A stretch of 64,000 bases of DNA, from NCBI GenBank assembly GCA_948144175.1, contig CANXME010000105.1:248001-312000 (forward strand). Reading direction: 5' to 3'. Of the stretch, positions 62,401-64,000 are shown one piece after another. The notes under the pieces were generated by a model. It ran no database searches and had not been told where the DNA came from. It saw nothing but the letters and a program-made list of their open reading frames with translations. The stretch comes from Closterium sp. NIES-65. Lineage: Eukaryota > Streptophyta > Zygnematophyceae > Desmidiales > Closteriaceae. Positions within the stretch are counted from its first letter, which is position 1; every line of letters begins with the position of its first letter. A program made the position numbers and the translations under genes.

Positions 62401-64000
62401 GGGCTGAGAAGCGGCAAGGATAGTCCTGTGTGGTTTGGTGTGGTGCCTCGCATTCCTATCCCCCCTCTTCTCCCTCTCCCTCCCCCTCCCTCCACCAGAC
62501 CTCAACCATAGTCGCTCGCATCCTGCATCTGCACCATGCGGGTGTGCTGCTATCAGCAGGCACCTCAAAACTCCGTCCACTCTCCTCTCTCCTCTCCCAC
62601 CTGTTCTCCCTCTCCCTCCCCCTTAGTCGCTCCATCGCCCCTTCCCCCCATTCCCCCTTGCTTTTTCGCCCCCTCCACCAGACCTCGACCATGGTAGCTC
62701 GCATCCTGCATCTGCACCATGTGGGTGTGTCGTTATCAGCAGGCACCTCAAAACTCCTTCCACTTCCTCTCTCTCTTCCCCTCCTCCACCTCCTCTCTCC
62801 CTTTCCCCCCTTTCTCGCTCATTCCCCCCTTCCTCCAGACCTCGACCATGGTAGCTCGAATTCTTCATCTCCTCCACGTGGGTGTGCCAGCCAATCGCAT
62901 CCTCGCAATGACCTTCACCACAGCAGCAGCCAATGAGATGCGTGAACGCGTGCTGGCCAGCCAAGGGAGGCGGTCGGCAGGCAAGAAGACTGGGGCAACT
63001 GGGAAAGGAAGGAGAGAAAACAAGGGAGGGGCGAGAAGTATGGTTGACAAGGAAGGAAAGGAGGATGAGGAAGAGAACGGAGGGAAGGAAGGGAAGGAAG
63101 GGAAGGAGGAGGAGGGAGAGGAGGGAGTGACAGGGGAAGTGGCAGTGAGCACTTTCCATTCGCTGTGCCTGCAGCTGTGCAGGAGCCATGCTGACAAGTG
63201 AGTTCTGTTCTTTGCTTTAAGGTTGAGGCGTGTTCGAAAAAGGGTGCGGTGCAATATGGTCGGGGACGGTGAGCGCGAGAGGTTGAATTCCTCAACTCCC
63301 TGTGCTTGCATCTGTTCAAAACCATCACAGGAAAGTGAGTTCTGAGGTAAAGGTGTCTTGCTTCCGCCCACCATCAACCCCCTCTTCACACCCACTCCCC
63401 TCTCAGGTTTGGGCGCACAGCGGATTTTCTTGTGCTTGGGCACAAGCAGCAGAGGAAGCCATCTCTCCTCAGTAGCCCACCTATTGTCTCTGCCTTTCCC
63501 GCCCTCTCCTCCTGTCTGCACCCACTAACCAACCCCCTCTGCTCACTCATGTTCTCCCAGGTTTGGGCGCACAGTGGATTTCCTTGTGTTTGGGCACAAG
63601 CAGCAGCGGAGAGCCATCACTCACTTATCCACCTGCTGCCCACGCATTTCCTGCCCTCTCCTCCTGTCCCAGGTTTGGGCGCACGGCGGATTTCCTTGTG
63701 TTTGGGCACAAGCAGCAGCGGAGAGCCATTACAGAGGCTGTTCGACTGGCGCTGGGGGATGGGGGGGATAGCGTCGGGATAGGGGAGAAGGGCGAGAAAG
63801 GGGAGAAAGGGGAGAAGAGGGAGGGAGAAGCGAGCAGGGGAGAGGGGGGTGTGTGGAAGCAGCGGAGAGAGGACAGGCAAGTTGGTCGAGACTGTAATGG
63901 AAGGGCATTTGCAGCAGCTGGAGGTGCAGGGACAGCGGGCGTGGGAGGGTCAGGCAGGTGGGCAGAGAAGGGGAATAAGGAGAATGAAGAAGGGAAGGGA
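59423..64000 (+). CDS. SRS2: SRS2-like ATP-dependent DNA helicase (UvrD/PcrA superfamily 1A), 5' part
   Basis: Exons are 59423-62284, 62839-63197 and 63673 to the edge (phases 0, then 2). Exon 1 encodes ~900 residues of low-complexity, probably disordered sequence (poly-Gln near residue 205, Ala-rich near 390 and 780-920), then the helicase start LNAEQRAAAA...PLLVLAGPGSGK. Exon 2 continues the Walker A loop with TSTMVARI, motif Ia MTFTTAAANEMRERV, a Lys/Glu-rich insert of about 60 residues, then VSTFHSLCLQLCR (motif Ib region). Exon 3 has FGRTADFLVFGHKQQRRAIT, a stretch typical of the plant SRS2-like helicases. These act in recombination control by clearing recombinase from DNA, as known for the yeast family. 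The rest lies outside the window. Both introns hold decoy copies of exon ends. The N-terminal start is the first Met of the long frame; upstream exons are possible. Confidence 0.88.
62285..62838 (+). repeat. SRS2 intron 1 with exon-end decoys
   Basis: A copy of the exon 1 tail (about 62356-62430) has Walker A GPGSGK changed to GLRSGK and donor GTTAGT changed to GATAGT. Copies of the exon 2 head start at 62499 and 62682, each directly after an AG acceptor (ACCTCRACCATRGT...). They diverge after about 35 codons' worth of exon and flank. Copy-to-copy spacing is 183 and 157 bases. The third, at 62839, continues into the conserved exon. Confidence 0.88.
63198..63672 (+). repeat. SRS2 intron 2 with exon-end decoys
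   Basis: A diverged copy of the exon 2 tail ends AAGTGAGTTCTG at about 63347. Copies of the exon 3 head start at 63407 and 63561, each after an intact CAG acceptor (GTTTGGGCGCACRG...). The real exon 3 starts at 63673. Spacing is 154 and 112 bases. The copies stay close to the real exon for about 60-70 bases, then diverge. Confidence 0.88.

Overview
The window looks like nuclear DNA of a green-lineage eukaryote, most plausibly a streptophyte (charophyte-type) alga. The genes have GT-AG introns. The best gene matches are plant-type: an ER membrane complex subunit EMC5 with plant-like sequence, a plant-type SRS2-like UvrD helicase, and a possible ABCG transporter start. The retroelements are plant-like Ty1/copia elements with very short LTRs and tRNA-Met-type primer sites, plus a Ty3/gypsy element carrying a cytosine methyltransferase domain. 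From memory, DNMT-bearing retrotransposons have been reported from charophytes and dinoflagellates. The species assignment is inference.

Layout. 1-15.1 kb is a gene-bearing arm: the 5' end of a possible ABCG-like gene (minus, runs off the left edge), a weak plus-strand exon candidate, a 1402-codon disordered-protein gene (minus, 2777-6985), and a four-exon EMC5 gene (minus, 9121-11400) that I assembled from splice sites. Pyrimidine-rich, minisatellite-rich DNA follows. 15.15-37.6 kb was originally one tandem array of about 42 copies of a 181-bp satellite. It was split by a 7.3-kb Ty3/gypsy element (15966-23294, target duplication AAGC) and by copia A (24069-31539, target duplication TTTTC). 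37.6-49.9 kb is a second satellite, a 368-bp dimer of two diverged ~184-bp monomers. It was split by copia B (39085-46212, GTGCA) and by a 1.6-kb non-autonomous relative, D (47081-48713, CTAGG). Copia C (50343-57881, CGACT) and a 0.32-kb TRIM-like element (58613-58935) lie beyond the satellites. From 59423 to the right edge is the 5' part of an SRS2-like DNA helicase gene (plus).

Two things stand out. First, the gypsy polyprotein encodes a C5-cytosine methyltransferase-like domain between protease and reverse transcriptase, with the catalytic-loop cysteine (Cys565) retained. Second, in all three spliced genes the introns contain diverged partial copies of the flanking exon ends, with their splice sites: exon tails repeated just after the donor and exon heads repeated just before the acceptor. 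This suggests introns that grow or arise by repeated short tandem duplication across splice junctions. The satellite arrays with nested LTR elements are a candidate centromeric or pericentromeric block.

No tRNA, rRNA or CRISPR features were seen. Coordinates of LTRs, target duplications and exons were read directly from the bases. Functional calls rest on recognised motifs, without database searches.
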